NCBI RefSeq assembly: GCF_004341385.1
Contig: NZ_SLXE01000001.1
Location: forward strand, 1-64,000
Length of the DNA stretch: 64,000 nucleotides
Direction of reading: 5' to 3'
From: Uruburuella suis
Lineage (GTDB): Bacteria > Pseudomonadota > Gammaproteobacteria > Burkholderiales > Neisseriaceae
Part shown: piece after piece, positions 7,794-17,265 of the stretch
How the letters are laid out: each line of letters begins with the position of its first letter
How positions within the stretch are numbered: position 1 is the stretch's first letter
Notes under the pieces: generated by a model
Database searches by the model: none
The model's input: the letters and a program-made list of their open reading frames with translations, nothing else
Told to the model about the DNA's origin: nothing
Made by a program: the position numbers and the translations under genes

Positions 7794-8693
7794 ATGCAAA
7801 ACCATCTTTCCAAAAAAGACCCGCTCGGCTCCGGCTGGATGATCATCGCGGCGCTGGCCTTCACCCTGATGAATATCTGGGTGAAAGAAGCCGGCAACCG
7901 CTTTGAATTGGGCTCGGGCGAATTGGTGTTTTGGCGCATGAGCTTTGCCGCGCTGGTGCTGGGCATGCTGGCCAAAGCGCAGGGCAAAACCTTTTTCACG
8001 CCGCATTGGCGCGCGCACTTGAGCCGCAGCGTGTCGGGCACGCTGGGCATGTTTTGCATATTTTATGCGGTGGTGCACCTGCCTCTGGCCACGGGGGTGA
8101 CGCTCAGCTACACTTCGTCGATTTTTCTGGCGCTGCTCTCGATTATCGTGTTGCGCGAAAAGCTTTCCGGCTATAAGCAAATCATGCTGGTGCTGGGCTT
8201 TGCCGGCGTGGTAGTGCTGCTGCGCCCTTCGGTGGGCGGCGGCCAAGAGTGGCCGGCGCTGGTGGGCTTGCTGGGCGGCTTTTTTGCCGGCTGGGCCTAT
8301 ATGCAGGTGCGCGAATTGTCGCTTATGGGCGAGCCGGGCTGGCGGGTGGTGTTTTATTTATCGCTGGTGGGCATGGCAATGAGTGCGCTGTGGGCAACGG
8401 CCACGGGTTGGCACAGCTTGAGCTGGCAGGCGGCGCCTTATTTGTTTGGCATCGGCGCATCGGCGCTGGTGGCGCAGCTTTGCCTCACGCGCGCCTATAA
8501 AGTGGGCGACAAGCTCACCGTGGCGGCGCTCTCTTACCTCACCGTGGTGTTTTCCACTTTTGCCGGTATGTGGCTTTGGGGCGACAGCATAGGCTGGCAA
8601 GAAATGCTCGGTATGGGTATGATAATTGCCAGCGGCATGCTCAGCGGCGTGCATCCGCAGCAATGGCTGCATTATTTCAAAACCAAACATTAA
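7794..8693 (+). CDS. DMT-superfamily (EamA) permease
   Basis: A 299-residue protein with two EamA repeats and about ten predicted membrane helices. The start of the first repeat (GWMIIAALAFTLMNIWVKEA) and the second repeat from about residue 155 are recognisable. Family members export amino acids, metabolites or drugs; no substrate can be inferred. The Shine-Dalgarno is weak. The STAS-like gene follows after 16 bp and is probably co-transcribed. Confidence 0.85.
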   Translation: MQNHLSKKDPLGSGWMIIAALAFTLMNIWVKEAGNRFELGSGELVFWRMSFAALVLGMLAKAQGKTFFTPHWRAHLSRSVSGTLGMFCIFYAVVHLPLATGVTLSYTSSIFLALLSIIVLREKLSGYKQIMLVLGFAGVVVLLRPSVGGGQEWPALVGLLGGFFAGWAYMQVRELSLMGEPGWRVVFYLSLVGMAMSALWATATGWHSLSWQAAPYLFGIGASALVAQLCLTRAYKVGDKLTVAALSYLTVVFSTFAGMWLWGDSIGWQEMLGMGMIIASGMLSGVHPQQWLHYFKTKH

Positions 8694-8709
8694 TCTTCAG
8701 GAGCGCACC

Positions 8710-9069
8710 ATGATTTCCATCAGAGAACAATCTTACGGCTTGAATGTGGCCTTGTATAACGAATTCACCCTGGAAGATTTTCAGGAATTCGAAGCGGCCG
8801 CGCTTAAATGTGTTGAAAAAGTGCATCGCCCCGATATGCTGCTGGATTTGTCGATGCTGAAAGATTTCACCATCGATATGGCGGTGGAGCAGCTTAAATT
8901 TATGAGCAAGCACGAAGATGATTTCGGCCGCATCGCCATTGTGGTGGATGATGTGTGGATCAAGCTCGCATCGCGCCTGTCGGATTTGATCACGCAGCAA
9001 CATCCCAAATATTTCGACGATGCCGCCGAAGCGCAAGCCTGGCTTTTGGGCTCGGGCTCGGAAGAGTAA
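8710..9069 (+). CDS. STAS/SpoIIAA-like domain protein
   Basis: A 119-residue protein (MISIREQSYGLNVALYNEFT...) with the alternating strand-helix pattern of the SpoIIAA-like STAS fold (DUF3478 type), spanning the whole length. The family is thought to act in protein or lipid binding and has no established reaction. Good ribosome-binding context (CAGGAGCGCACC) lies before the ATG. It is probably in one transcript with the upstream permease. Confidence 0.75.
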   Translation: MISIREQSYGLNVALYNEFTLEDFQEFEAAALKCVEKVHRPDMLLDLSMLKDFTIDMAVEQLKFMSKHEDDFGRIAIVVDDVWIKLASRLSDLITQQHPKYFDDAAEAQAWLLGSGSEE

Positions 9070-9116
9070 GCATTTGCATCATCAATAGGGTTTGATTGTG
9101 GTGCCACACAAACGCG

Positions 9117-9145
9117 AGGCCGTCTGAAAGCTTTTCAGACGGCCT
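9117..9145. terminator. Inverted DUS pair
   Basis: AGGCCGTCTGAAAGC pairs with its complement and is followed by TTTTAT, so it should terminate the permease/STAS transcript. Confidence 0.75.
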
Positions 9146-9234
9146 TTTATCTTTATTCCGATTTTGGTTTATGCCGATTCAAAAAAATAATCATGTTGCT
9201 TGCTTACACACAAGCATTCTTAATTTTTATATAT

Positions 9235-9255
9235 GATTAAAAATAATTACCATTA
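9235..9255 (+). promoter_or_regulatory. Possible Fur-type operator and promoter of the TonB receptor
   Basis: An A+T-rich stretch, GATTAAAAATAATTACCATT, resembles a degenerate Fur box. A TATAAT follows at 9270-9275, about 30 bp before the ATG. Iron control is inferred from the gene's function; the match to the operator consensus is only partial. Confidence 0.35.
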
Positions 9256-9306
9256 GCTTTAATTTTAGCTATAATTGACTCTAATTTACAACTTGTTACC
9301 GATATT

Positions 9307-11514
9307 ATGAAATTAAATACCATAACTTTCGCAATAATCAGTCTGGGTTTTTCGCAAGTGGCCATCGCTGAGCCGGCCGATAATGAACCTGAGGCATCCA
9401 CTCAAGCCGAGCTGCAAACCGTTACCGTGAAAGGCAAGGCGGCGAAAGCGATTTCTGAAGCCACCAACAGCTATCAGCGTGATCGGGTGAATTTAGGCTT
9501 GCTCGGCCGCCAAAATGCATTTACCGCACCGATTACCGCTGTGAATTACGATGAAAAAGCCTTTGAGGATAAAGAGCCGCGCACGATTGTGGATGTGATT
9601 GCCAAAACCGATGCTTCGGTGATGGCGTTTGGCGGCGAGAGCAATACCTTGCAAGGCCTGTATGTGCGCGGTTTGCAGTTGGATGCACGTCAGTTCAGCG
9701 TTAACGGCTTGGCAGGTTTGTATTCTACTTACAATTCGCCCACTGCTGCGGTGGGCGCGGCGCAATTGATTAAAGGCGCATCGAGCGCCACGGTGGGTAT
9801 GGATCCCGAGGGTGCAGTCGGCTCAGCGGTGAATATTGAAACCAAAAAAGCCAGTGATGAAGGCAACCGCAATTTGGGTCTGGCTTGGTTTAGCGACAGC
9901 CGCATCCAGCCATCTATCGATGTGGGGCAGCGTTTCGGCGAAAACAAACAATGGGGCGTGCGCTTCAACGGCAAATTCCGCGAAGGCGACACGGCGCGCG
10001 ATCATTTTTCAGAAAATGCCAAAGAGGCAGCCTTGAATGTGGACTATCGCGGCGAGAAATTTCAGGCGGCGTTTGATGCCATGTATGCCAAACGCGCCAC
10101 TCAAGGCGGGCGGGCGCGCTTTCAGGATATCCAATTGTTCGGTTTCAAACTGCCGGCCGCGCCGGACGGTAAAACCAATCTGGCACCCGCATGGCAGCGC
10201 CAAACCACTGACGATCGTTCGCTGCTGTTTACGTTTGACTATATGCCCAACGATTGGGTGGCGATTTCCGGCGGCATCGGCCATATGGAATCCAAATTTT
10301 ACGGCAATGTCGCCCAGCTTCAGATGCTGGACGAACAGGGCAATTACCAAAACGGCGCATGGAACAACACCAGCAAGCGCTTTGTTGCCCAAGGTGCGCA
10401 GCCGGTGAGTTTTATTGCCCGCACCACCAGCGCCAACCTGAAAGCCCGCGGTTATTTCCAAACCGGGCCGGTGAGCCACAATTGGAACACGGCGTTTGAC
10501 TATGTGCAGCGTTCGCGCGATCACGACACCGGCCGGCGGGCGAGCAGCACGCTGATGACGGATTTGAATATCTATCACCCCGAATTTCCCGCCGCGCCGG
10601 AGTTTGCCACCGCCGATATTCAGGGTGCAGACACCACCAACACTTCACCGAGCTGGGCGTTTTCCGACACTTTGGGTTTTAAAGACGATCAATTCCGCCT
10701 TACCTTGGGCGGCCGTCTGCAATGGATGAAGCAGGAAGACCACACCGTCGGTGGGGCGCAGCGCACGCACCGCTTCAGCCCGCTGCTGGCCGCCGCCTGG
10801 GTGCCGAGCAGCGATTTTGTGGTGTATGGCAATTATCTGGAAGACTTGGAGCCCGGTGCGGTAGATGAGGACGGTAATATGTCGCGCCCGCGCATCAGCC
10901 GCCAAATAGAATTGGGCGTGCGCAAAAACTGGGGTGATGTCGTGACCAGCGCCAGCGTGTACCAAATCAGCAAGCCCGGCTATTGGCGCACGGCCAGCAC
11001 TTTCGACGGCTTGAGCCACGTTGCGGGTGCCACACAGGGCAAAGAGCGTAATCGCGGCATCGAGCTGAATGCCTATGCCAATCTGCTCAACAAAACCCTG
11101 CGCCCCAGCATCGGTTTGTCATATATCAAAGCCGATTTGCTTGATGTGCCGAGCTATAACGATGTGATTATCAGCGGCACGCAGGTATCCAGCCCGCGCA
11201 TTATCGCCAAAGCCGGCGTGGAATGGGATACGCCGTTTGTGCAAGGCTTAACGCTGAATTCTGCCGTGCAATATTACGGCAAATCGTATCAAGATTATGC
11301 CAAAACCTATGCATTTCCGTCGTACACGCTTGTGGATGCCGGTGCGAAATACACGGTAAAAATGCGCAACAAGCAATCGCTCACCCTCAACGGTGGCATT
11401 GAAAACCTGCTTAACAAAAAGTATTGGCAGGTGCAGCGCGGCTTGTACGACCGCAGCTTTGCCGTGGTGGGGCTGCCGCGCACCTATTGGCTGAAACTGA
11501 ATTACGCTTTTTAG
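9307..11514 (+). CDS. TonB-dependent siderophore receptor
   Basis: A 735-residue outer-membrane receptor. A signal peptide (MKLNTITFAIISLGFSQVAIA) is followed by a TonB-box-like LQTVTVKG. A plug domain follows (about 75-190, with GLYVRGLQLDARQFSVNGLA), then a 22-strand-type barrel ending in the aromatic residue F. The sequence resembles FhuE/FpvA-like siderophore receptors, but the ligand cannot be fixed. Two small repeats separate it from the SbmA/BacA-like ABC transporter downstream, and both face the same way, so they may work together. Intact throughout. Confidence 0.88.
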   Translation: MKLNTITFAIISLGFSQVAIAEPADNEPEASTQAELQTVTVKGKAAKAISEATNSYQRDRVNLGLLGRQNAFTAPITAVNYDEKAFEDKEPRTIVDVIAKTDASVMAFGGESNTLQGLYVRGLQLDARQFSVNGLAGLYSTYNSPTAAVGAAQLIKGASSATVGMDPEGAVGSAVNIETKKASDEGNRNLGLAWFSDSRIQPSIDVGQRFGENKQWGVRFNGKFREGDTARDHFSENAKEAALNVDYRGEKFQAAFDAMYAKRATQGGRARFQDIQLFGFKLPAAPDGKTNLAPAWQRQTTDDRSLLFTFDYMPNDWVAISGGIGHMESKFYGNVAQLQMLDEQGNYQNGAWNNTSKRFVAQGAQPVSFIARTTSANLKARGYFQTGPVSHNWNTAFDYVQRSRDHDTGRRASSTLMTDLNIYHPEFPAAPEFATADIQGADTTNTSPSWAFSDTLGFKDDQFRLTLGGRLQWMKQEDHTVGGAQRTHRFSPLLAAAWVPSSDFVVYGNYLEDLEPGAVDEDGNMSRPRISRQIELGVRKNWGDVVTSASVYQISKPGYWRTASTFDGLSHVAGATQGKERNRGIELNAYANLLNKTLRPSIGLSYIKADLLDVPSYNDVIISGTQVSSPRIIAKAGVEWDTPFVQGLTLNSAVQYYGKSYQDYAKTYAFPSYTLVDAGAKYTVKMRNKQSLTLNGGIENLLNKKYWQVQRGLYDRSFAVVGLPRTYWLKLNYAF

Positions 11515-11565
11515 AGAATGAAGCCGCTTTGCGCACGCTCGCTGTTTTGTCCCGCAGCAGGGTGT

Positions 11566-11669
11566 AATGCCCATTCAAGAAAGTAAACTAACAAGACGGA
11601 AACCTACGACAGTACAGATAGTACGGCAAGGCGAGGCAACGAAGTTAGGTTATTTTTTTGGATTGGTAT
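11566..11669. mobile_element. Correia-like repeat element (copy 4, inverted)
   Basis: Inverted copy of the ~104-bp unit. The left end is diverged (TGCCCATTCAAGAAAG); the right end is intact (GGATTGGTAT). Confidence 0.75.
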
Positions 11670-11695
11670 AAGGGCGGGGAGGCCGTCTGAAACCC

Positions 11696-11846
11696 TATAG
11701 TGAAATGCAAGAAAAAGTGATACAAAACCACGCACTATCACGGAGTAGGTTGGGTTGATAAACCCAACGTTTCAGACGACCTGTGGGCTTGTTGGGTTTT
11801 CAACCCAACCTACTCGTTGTGTCACTTTTTTATGCATTCCACTATA
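11696..11846. mobile_element. TATAGTG-ended MITE (copy 1)
   Basis: A 151-bp element that begins TATAGTGAAATGCAAGAAAA and ends with the approximate inverse (ATGCATTCCACTATA). Internally it has two long GGTTGGGTT...AACCCAACC palindromes around a mucosa-type uptake sequence. The ends share the first seven bases (TATAGTG) with canonical Correia repeats. Other copies lie at 31794 and, as a half, at 41986. Confidence 0.75.
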
Positions 11847-11978
11847 TATGGATTTCAGACGGCCTTTATGGATGGCTGCCGAGATTTTCAGCTTGCTGTT
11901 TTATTGGTGCTGCCGATGGCTGTGCTTGGCTGCAATGTGAACAAACCTTGATGTGACGGGCGAAAGGTCTGTGTTTTG

Positions 11979-13766
11979 ATGATGGAATCGACGCTTCCCA
12001 AATGGCAGGCCGAGCTTGCCGGCACGCCGGCGTGGCTGCTGCAAACGTTTATCGGTGTGCTGGTCGTGGTGGTGCTGAGCGCCTGGCTTTTGAAGAAAAC
12101 CCGCTTCGGCACCGAATTTTGGCATGTGCTGCGCCCCTGCCTCGACAAGAAAAGCAATTTTAAAGTGCTGTTGGTGCTGGCGGTGATGTTGGTGCTGCTG
12201 ATCACCGAAATCCGCCTGTTTGTGTTGAACACCTTCACGTCAAACGGCATCTACACCGCCATGCAGGATTTGGATGTGGCGGCATTTTGGACGGTGGCGT
12301 TTATTAATGCCGGCATTTTGCTGCTGCGCACGGTGAATGTGGTGTTGAACGATTTTTTCGACCAATCGCTGGCCATCAAATGGTCGGAACGGCTCAATGC
12401 GCTATTGGTTTCGCGCTGGCTGGCCGACAAAAACTACCACCGCCTGCAAATGTTGCGCATCGCACCGGACAATATCGAGCAGCGTATCCAGCAAGATGCG
12501 CAGGATTTTATCGCCTCTACTTTTGAATTTATCCGCGGCATGCTCAATTCGGTGTTGTCTACCGTTGAATTTACGCTGGTGTTGTGGGGGCTGGCCGGGG
12601 CCTTACACCTATTTGGCTTCACCATTCCCAAAGGCTTGGTGTATTTTATTTTCATCTTTGTGATTGTCGCCACCGCCATTGCCATGTGGATAGGTAACCC
12701 GCTGATTAAATACAATTATCAAAACGAACAACTCAACGGCGATTACCGCTATTCGCTGATCCGCATCCGTGATAATTCGGAAAGCATCGCTTTTTATCAC
12801 GGCGAATGGCGCGAACAGAAAAGCCTGTCGATGCGCTTTGGCGCCATTATCCGCAACCGTTGGCTGATTGTGCGCCAAAGCCTGATGCTCACCGGCTTTA
12901 ATGATATCGTCACCCAAAGCATTAAGCTGTTGCCTATCTTGCTGCAAGCGCCGCGCTTGTTTGCCGGGCAAATCAAAATCGGCGATATCCAACAAACCGT
13001 ACTGGTGTTTGTGCGTTTGCAAAACGCGCTGTCGTTTTTCCGCAATTTTTATAAGCAATTCACCGTTTACCGCGCCCGGCTGGAGCGGCTTTACGGCTTT
13101 ATGCAAAGCATGGACGATGATTCCTGCACGCAGTTGCCGCAGCAGGAAACCGTTTCAGACGGCCTCCGGTTGCAAAATGCAACCCTTTATCGTGCAGATG
13201 GTGAAAAGCTAATAGAAAACATCAGCTTGGTTGTGAGTTCGGGGCAAAGCCTGTTGATACAGGGGCCGTCGGGCTGCGGCAAAACTTCGTTGCTGCGCAT
13301 GATGGCGGGCCTGTGGCCGTTTGGCAGCAGCGGCAGCATCCGCAGCCCGCGTCACGAAGACACCATGTTTGTGCCGCAACGCGCTTATGTGCCGCAAGGC
13401 AGCCTGCGCGAAGCCGTGTGTTATCCCAATATCGATCCCCATCATCCCGAATTGGCGCAAGCGCTTACCCTTTGCCGGCTGGAGAAGCTGATCGATAAGC
13501 TCGATGAAGTGGGCAATTGGCAGCAAACCTTGTCTCCGGGTGAATTGCAGCGCGTGGCTTTTGCCCGCATTTTGCTGGGAAAGCCGAAATTGATATTGCT
13601 CGATGAGGCCACTTCCGCTTTGGATGAACCGACTGAAGCCGCGCTTTACCGCCTGCTGCGCCGGCAATTGCCGCACAGCATTATTGTGAGCATCGGCCAT
13701 CGCGGCACACTGGCTGAGTTTCATGATAAAAGCATGTATATTGCCCGGGCCGGCTGCGCAGCATAA
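11979..13766 (+). CDS. SbmA/BacA-like ABC transporter (fused permease and ATPase)
   Basis: A protein of about 595 residues. Its N-terminal ~370 residues form the ABC_membrane_2 (SbmA/BacA, ABCD-type) permease. The ATPase domain has Walker A GPSGCGKTSLL, signature LSPGELQRVA and Walker B LILLDEATSALD. E. coli YddA and mycobacterial Rv1819c are the architecture's relatives. Substrates include peptides, cobalamin and siderophores. Given the receptor upstream, inner-membrane siderophore uptake is plausible but not shown. ATG at 11979 or 11982; a DUS hairpin ends the gene. Confidence 0.85.
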   Translation: MMESTLPKWQAELAGTPAWLLQTFIGVLVVVVLSAWLLKKTRFGTEFWHVLRPCLDKKSNFKVLLVLAVMLVLLITEIRLFVLNTFTSNGIYTAMQDLDVAAFWTVAFINAGILLLRTVNVVLNDFFDQSLAIKWSERLNALLVSRWLADKNYHRLQMLRIAPDNIEQRIQQDAQDFIASTFEFIRGMLNSVLSTVEFTLVLWGLAGALHLFGFTIPKGLVYFIFIFVIVATAIAMWIGNPLIKYNYQNEQLNGDYRYSLIRIRDNSESIAFYHGEWREQKSLSMRFGAIIRNRWLIVRQSLMLTGFNDIVTQSIKLLPILLQAPRLFAGQIKIGDIQQTVLVFVRLQNALSFFRNFYKQFTVYRARLERLYGFMQSMDDDSCTQLPQQETVSDGLRLQNATLYRADGEKLIENISLVVSSGQSLLIQGPSGCGKTSLLRMMAGLWPFGSSGSIRSPRHEDTMFVPQRAYVPQGSLREAVCYPNIDPHHPELAQALTLCRLEKLIDKLDEVGNWQQTLSPGELQRVAFARILLGKPKLILLDEATSALDEPTEAALYRLLRRQLPHSIIVSIGHRGTLAEFHDKSMYIARAGCAA

Positions 13767-13811
13767 ACGTGCTGCCGGATGGTTGTGAAGATTGGCGTGC
13801 ATAGCAACAAC

Positions 13812-13841
13812 AAGGCCGTCTGAAAGGTTTCAGACGGCCTT
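13812..13841. terminator. Inverted DUS pair between convergent genes
   Basis: AAGGCCGTCTGAAAGG pairs with CTTTCAGACGGCCTT-type sequence. It lies between the ABC transporter and the convergent potD-like gene and serves both. Confidence 0.75.
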
Positions 13842-13900
13842 GTTGTTTGTCAGATAAAACGGCTGCTGTGCAGTCGTTTTCAAGCGTTCAGACGGCCTGC

Positions 13901-15058
13901 TTAATGCGTGCCGACTTTGATTTTCTGCCACAGGCTGACGGTGAGCTTTTTCGCATCGTCGCTCATTTGCGGCATCACAAAGCCGTCTTTCATGTCTTGC
14001 GCATTGGGGAAAATCGAGCGTGTGGCCACGAGCTCGGGGTTCATCAGCTTGCGCGCGGGCAGGCTGGCGGGCGCGAAGGTGACGAAATCGCCGTTTTTCG
14101 CGGCCACTTCGGGCTCGAGTGTGTAGTTGATGTATTTATGCGCATTGAGCACGTTTTTGGCATCGGCCGGAATCAGCCAAGATTCAATCCAAAAGCCCAT
14201 GCCTTTGGGGGTGAGCACCTCGATGCCGACATTGCTTTTCACTTCTTCCGCACGCGCTTTGGCCATATTGAGGTCGCCGCCGTTGCCCGCTGCCAAGCAC
14301 ACATCGCCGCGTGCCAATTCGTCAATCACCGAGGGGCTGAAGCGCTTGATGTCGGGGCGGATGGCTTGCAGCATATCGGCCGCCGCTTTGATGTCGTCGG
14401 GATTGGTGCCTTTCGGGTCTTTGCCCAAATAGTTGAGCGCAATGGGGAACATCTCGCTGGGTGTGTCCCATAGGGCGATGCCGCAAGCTTTGAGCTTATT
14501 GGTGTATTCCGGCTTGAAGAGCAAATCCCAACCGTTTTCGGGCAGGGCGCCGCCGAGCGCTTCTTTGCCTTTGGCGGTGATCGCCAAAGTGTTGACGCCG
14601 GAGAAATAGGGTACGGCGTATTCATTGCCCGGGTCGGCGCTCTCGAGCATTTTTAAAAGCTCGGGGTCGATGTTTTGATAATTCGGAATCAGGTCTTTAT
14701 GCACTTTTTGATAAGCGCTGGCACCGATTTGGCGCGGCAAAAAGGCAATGCCGGGCACCACCAAGTCGTAGCCTGATTTACCGGTGAGCACTTTGGCTTC
14801 GAGCGTTTCGTTGTTTTCATACAAATCGTAGGTGAGCTTCAGGTCGTTGGCTTTTTTGAAAGCTTCTACGGTGCTCTCGTCCACATAGTTGGACCAGTTG
14901 TAGATATTAAGGGTGTCGGTTACGGGCAGGCCGTCGGTGGCGGATACGGCGCTCGCCGTTGCATCGGATGCCGGGGATTGGGCGGGTTTTTGTTCGCTTT
15001 GGCCGCCGCAGGCTGCCAGCGCCAGCACGGTGAATACGCTTAATGCGGTTTTTTTCAT
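13901..15058 (-). CDS. potD: PotD/PotF-like polyamine-binding lipoprotein
   Basis: A 385-residue periplasmic binding protein with a lipoprotein signal (lipobox LAAC, lipidated Cys17). A low-complexity linker follows, then the spermidine/putrescine-binding fold beginning DTLNIYNWSNYVDESTVEAF. It should deliver polyamines to a PotABC permease, which is not in the window. Orphan potD copies are common in Neisseria. The C-terminus lies just inside a DUS. Confidence 0.9.
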   Translation of the reverse strand: MKKTALSVFTVLALAACGGQSEQKPAQSPASDATASAVSATDGLPVTDTLNIYNWSNYVDESTVEAFKKANDLKLTYDLYENNETLEAKVLTGKSGYDLVVPGIAFLPRQIGASAYQKVHKDLIPNYQNIDPELLKMLESADPGNEYAVPYFSGVNTLAITAKGKEALGGALPENGWDLLFKPEYTNKLKACGIALWDTPSEMFPIALNYLGKDPKGTNPDDIKAAADMLQAIRPDIKRFSPSVIDELARGDVCLAAGNGGDLNMAKARAEEVKSNVGIEVLTPKGMGFWIESWLIPADAKNVLNAHKYINYTLEPEVAAKNGDFVTFAPASLPARKLMNPELVATRSIFPNAQDMKDGFVMPQMSDDAKKLTVSLWQKIKVGTH

Positions 15059-15371
15059 ACGGGTCGTTTTCCTGATGAAAGGTTGGTGAAAATCGGCCTG
15101 CCGCCCCTTTGCCGTTCCCGGCGGCAGGCCGGCGCTATTGTAATGGAATGCCTGATAAAAATCAAAATGATATGGCTGCGGCGCCCGGCGGCGGGGGATG
15201 TGGGTTTGGAAATGCAGGCCGTCTGAAGGGGCGGTGCGCCCCGGCGTGTTGTTTTCCGGCGTGTTTTACAAGCGCAGATAAGGATTTATCGCTAAAACGC
15301 TTGCATTGAGTTGGTGAAGCCATTAAAATTGCGCGTTTACGAAATTTGATTCTTATCAGGAGATAACCAAT

Positions 15372-15635
15372 ATGGCCAATAGCGCACAAGCCCGCAAACG
15401 TGCCCGCCAAGCTGTGAAAAACCGCGCCCACAACGCAAGCCTGCGTACCGCTTTCCGCACCGCGGTTAAGAAAGTACTGAAAGCTGTTGAAGCCGGCGAT
15501 AAAGCTGCTGCGCAAACCGTTTACCGCGATTCTGTTAAAGTGATGGACCGCATTGCCGACAAAGGCGTGTATCACAAAAACAAAGCTGCCCGTCACAAGA
15601 GCCGCCTGTCTGCCAAAATCAAAGCCTTGGCTTAA
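15372..15635 (+). CDS. rpsT: 30S ribosomal protein S20
   Basis: An 87-residue, strongly basic protein of full S20 length (MANSAQARKRARQAVKNR...), binding 16S rRNA. The strong Shine-Dalgarno CAGGAGATAACC precedes the ATG. Confidence 0.98.
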   Translation: MANSAQARKRARQAVKNRAHNASLRTAFRTAVKKVLKAVEAGDKAAAQTVYRDSVKVMDRIADKGVYHKNKAARHKSRLSAKIKALA

Positions 15636-15791
15636 ATCGCAGCAGACGCTACGGCGCACATGCCCCGCGACGGACAAACCATTGTTCTTCGGGGGCATTG
15701 TTTTTTCGAGAGGCCGTCTGAACGAATGCTCAGAATGAGCCGCGCAGGCCGGCCGTTTTCAGACGGCCTGTTTGTTTATAAGAGGCGATAC

Positions 15792-16946
15792 ATGATGGTG
15801 AAACCCGCTTGGATATTGGCCGCTGCCAGCTTGGCTGCGGCTTGGCCGCCGGTTGCAAGTGCCGCCGCCAACGATGCGGCGCTGCAATGCACGCTGGTGC
15901 AGGATAATGCCATGCGCTTGGCGTGTTTCGATAAAGTGTATGCCGCGCAATTCCCGCCCGCTACGCCGCCCGCAGCGGCTATGGCCGGAGCAAAATCGGT
16001 GGATTTGGTGCGCACCGTTAACGAGAGCTTGGATAAAGGCGAAACCAAGATTGTGTTTGACGAGCGCCCCACGGTGGCAAACACCGAGCCGACGCAAACG
16101 CTGGTGGAAGCGGCCGAGGCCTACACGCCTTTGAGCCAGATGTATGACCTCGACCAAAACGATCCGCGCGGCATTTTGACGGTGCGCGAGCACAATCCCA
16201 TGTATTTGCTGCCGGCCTGGTACAACAGCAGCCCCAACCGCTATCCCGAATCGCCCTCGCGCGGTGTGGCAGACGATGCGGTGTCGACCGAGCAAAAGCG
16301 GCTCGAAGCCAAAATGCAGGTGTCGTTTAAAACCAAATTGATGGAAGATTTGTTTAAAACCCGCGCCGATATGTGGTTTGGCTACACGCAAACCTCGCAT
16401 TGGCAGCTGTGGAGCCAGGGTGAGAAATCGGCACCGTTTCGCAATAACGATTATATGCCCGAAATGTTTATCACCCAGCCGGTGAAAGCCGATCTGCCCG
16501 GCGGCGGCAAGCTGCGTATGTTGGGCGCGGGCATTGTGCATCAATCCAACGGGCAGGGGCGGCCGCTGTCGCGCTCGTGGAACCGGGTTTACGCCATGGC
16601 GGGTATGGAATGGGGCAAGTTTACGGTGATTCCCAAAGTGTGGGCGCCGGTGTTTAACGGCAACGGCGACGATAACGACAACCCCGATATTGCCGATTAT
16701 ATGGGCTATGGCAATTTGCGCCTGCAATACCGCTTTAACGACCAGCGCACCATGGCCGCCACCATGCGCTACAACCCGAAAACCGGCAAGGGCGGCGTGC
16801 AGGCCGATTACACCTTTCCGCTCAAAGGCCGTCTGAAAGCTTATGTGCAGGGCTTTCACGGCTATGGCGAGAGCCTGCTTGATTACAACCACAAGCACAA
16901 CAGCATCGGCTTCGGTTTGATGTTTAATGATTGGGATGGGTTTTAG
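15792..16946 (+). CDS. pldA: Outer-membrane phospholipase A (PldA)
   Basis: A 384-residue precursor with an N-terminal signal (MMVKPAWILAAASLAAAWPP) and a lead-in region. The PldA barrel from about residue 170 carries the catalytic HQSNGQGRPLSRSWNR motif (His and Ser of the catalytic site). It hydrolyses phospholipids in the outer leaflet and is Ca-dependent in relatives. I start at 15792; a longer frame back to 15660 runs through an uptake sequence and lacks a signal peptide. The stop codon directly abuts a decayed MITE. Confidence 0.9.
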   Translation: MMVKPAWILAAASLAAAWPPVASAAANDAALQCTLVQDNAMRLACFDKVYAAQFPPATPPAAAMAGAKSVDLVRTVNESLDKGETKIVFDERPTVANTEPTQTLVEAAEAYTPLSQMYDLDQNDPRGILTVREHNPMYLLPAWYNSSPNRYPESPSRGVADDAVSTEQKRLEAKMQVSFKTKLMEDLFKTRADMWFGYTQTSHWQLWSQGEKSAPFRNNDYMPEMFITQPVKADLPGGGKLRMLGAGIVHQSNGQGRPLSRSWNRVYAMAGMEWGKFTVIPKVWAPVFNGNGDDNDNPDIADYMGYGNLRLQYRFNDQRTMAATMRYNPKTGKGGVQADYTFPLKGRLKAYVQGFHGYGESLLDYNHKHNSIGFGLMFNDWDGF

Positions 16947-17058
16947 GGGCTGTTCACATTTCATCCGCACGTAAGATTTGAGGGCACAAGCGTGCTTGCA
17001 AGGCGAAAAGCCTCGCAAGGTGCCCAATCTCGCTGCGTTTTTGCTTTGCATCTGCATG
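16947..17058. mobile_element. Decayed MITE with GGGTCTGTTCACA-type end (copy 2)
   Basis: It begins GGGGCTGTTCACATTTCATC right after the pldA stop and shares about 110 bp with the elements at 1557 and 62011, including GCTTGCAAGGCGAAAAGC. The right end has been lost. The rest of the gap to 17265 shows no gene. Confidence 0.6.
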
Positions 17059-17265
17059 CCCAGAAACAAAATCCCGCTCATAAACGAAATGTCAGAACAC
17101 CCGTGCCCGTTTGTGCAAAAAAAAACATTCAGACGGCATCAAGCCGCCCAGCTCGCGGCTCTGCTTTTTGAGATGGGCGCCACACCGTTGGAAAACACTC
17201 GTTTCTTGCCGCCCGAGCGCGTATAATGCGCCGTTTGGGCAGCAATACAAAAGATTAAGCAACTC

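Noticed and set aside
9171..9200. Another Correia-like copy before the TonB receptor
   Set aside because: Only GATTCAAAAAAATAA is shared, too short to call an element.
15759..17081. A 440-codon open frame antisense to pldA
   Set aside because: It is the shadow of a GC-rich gene; pldA has a signal peptide and catalytic motif, and the antisense protein has no recognisable domain.
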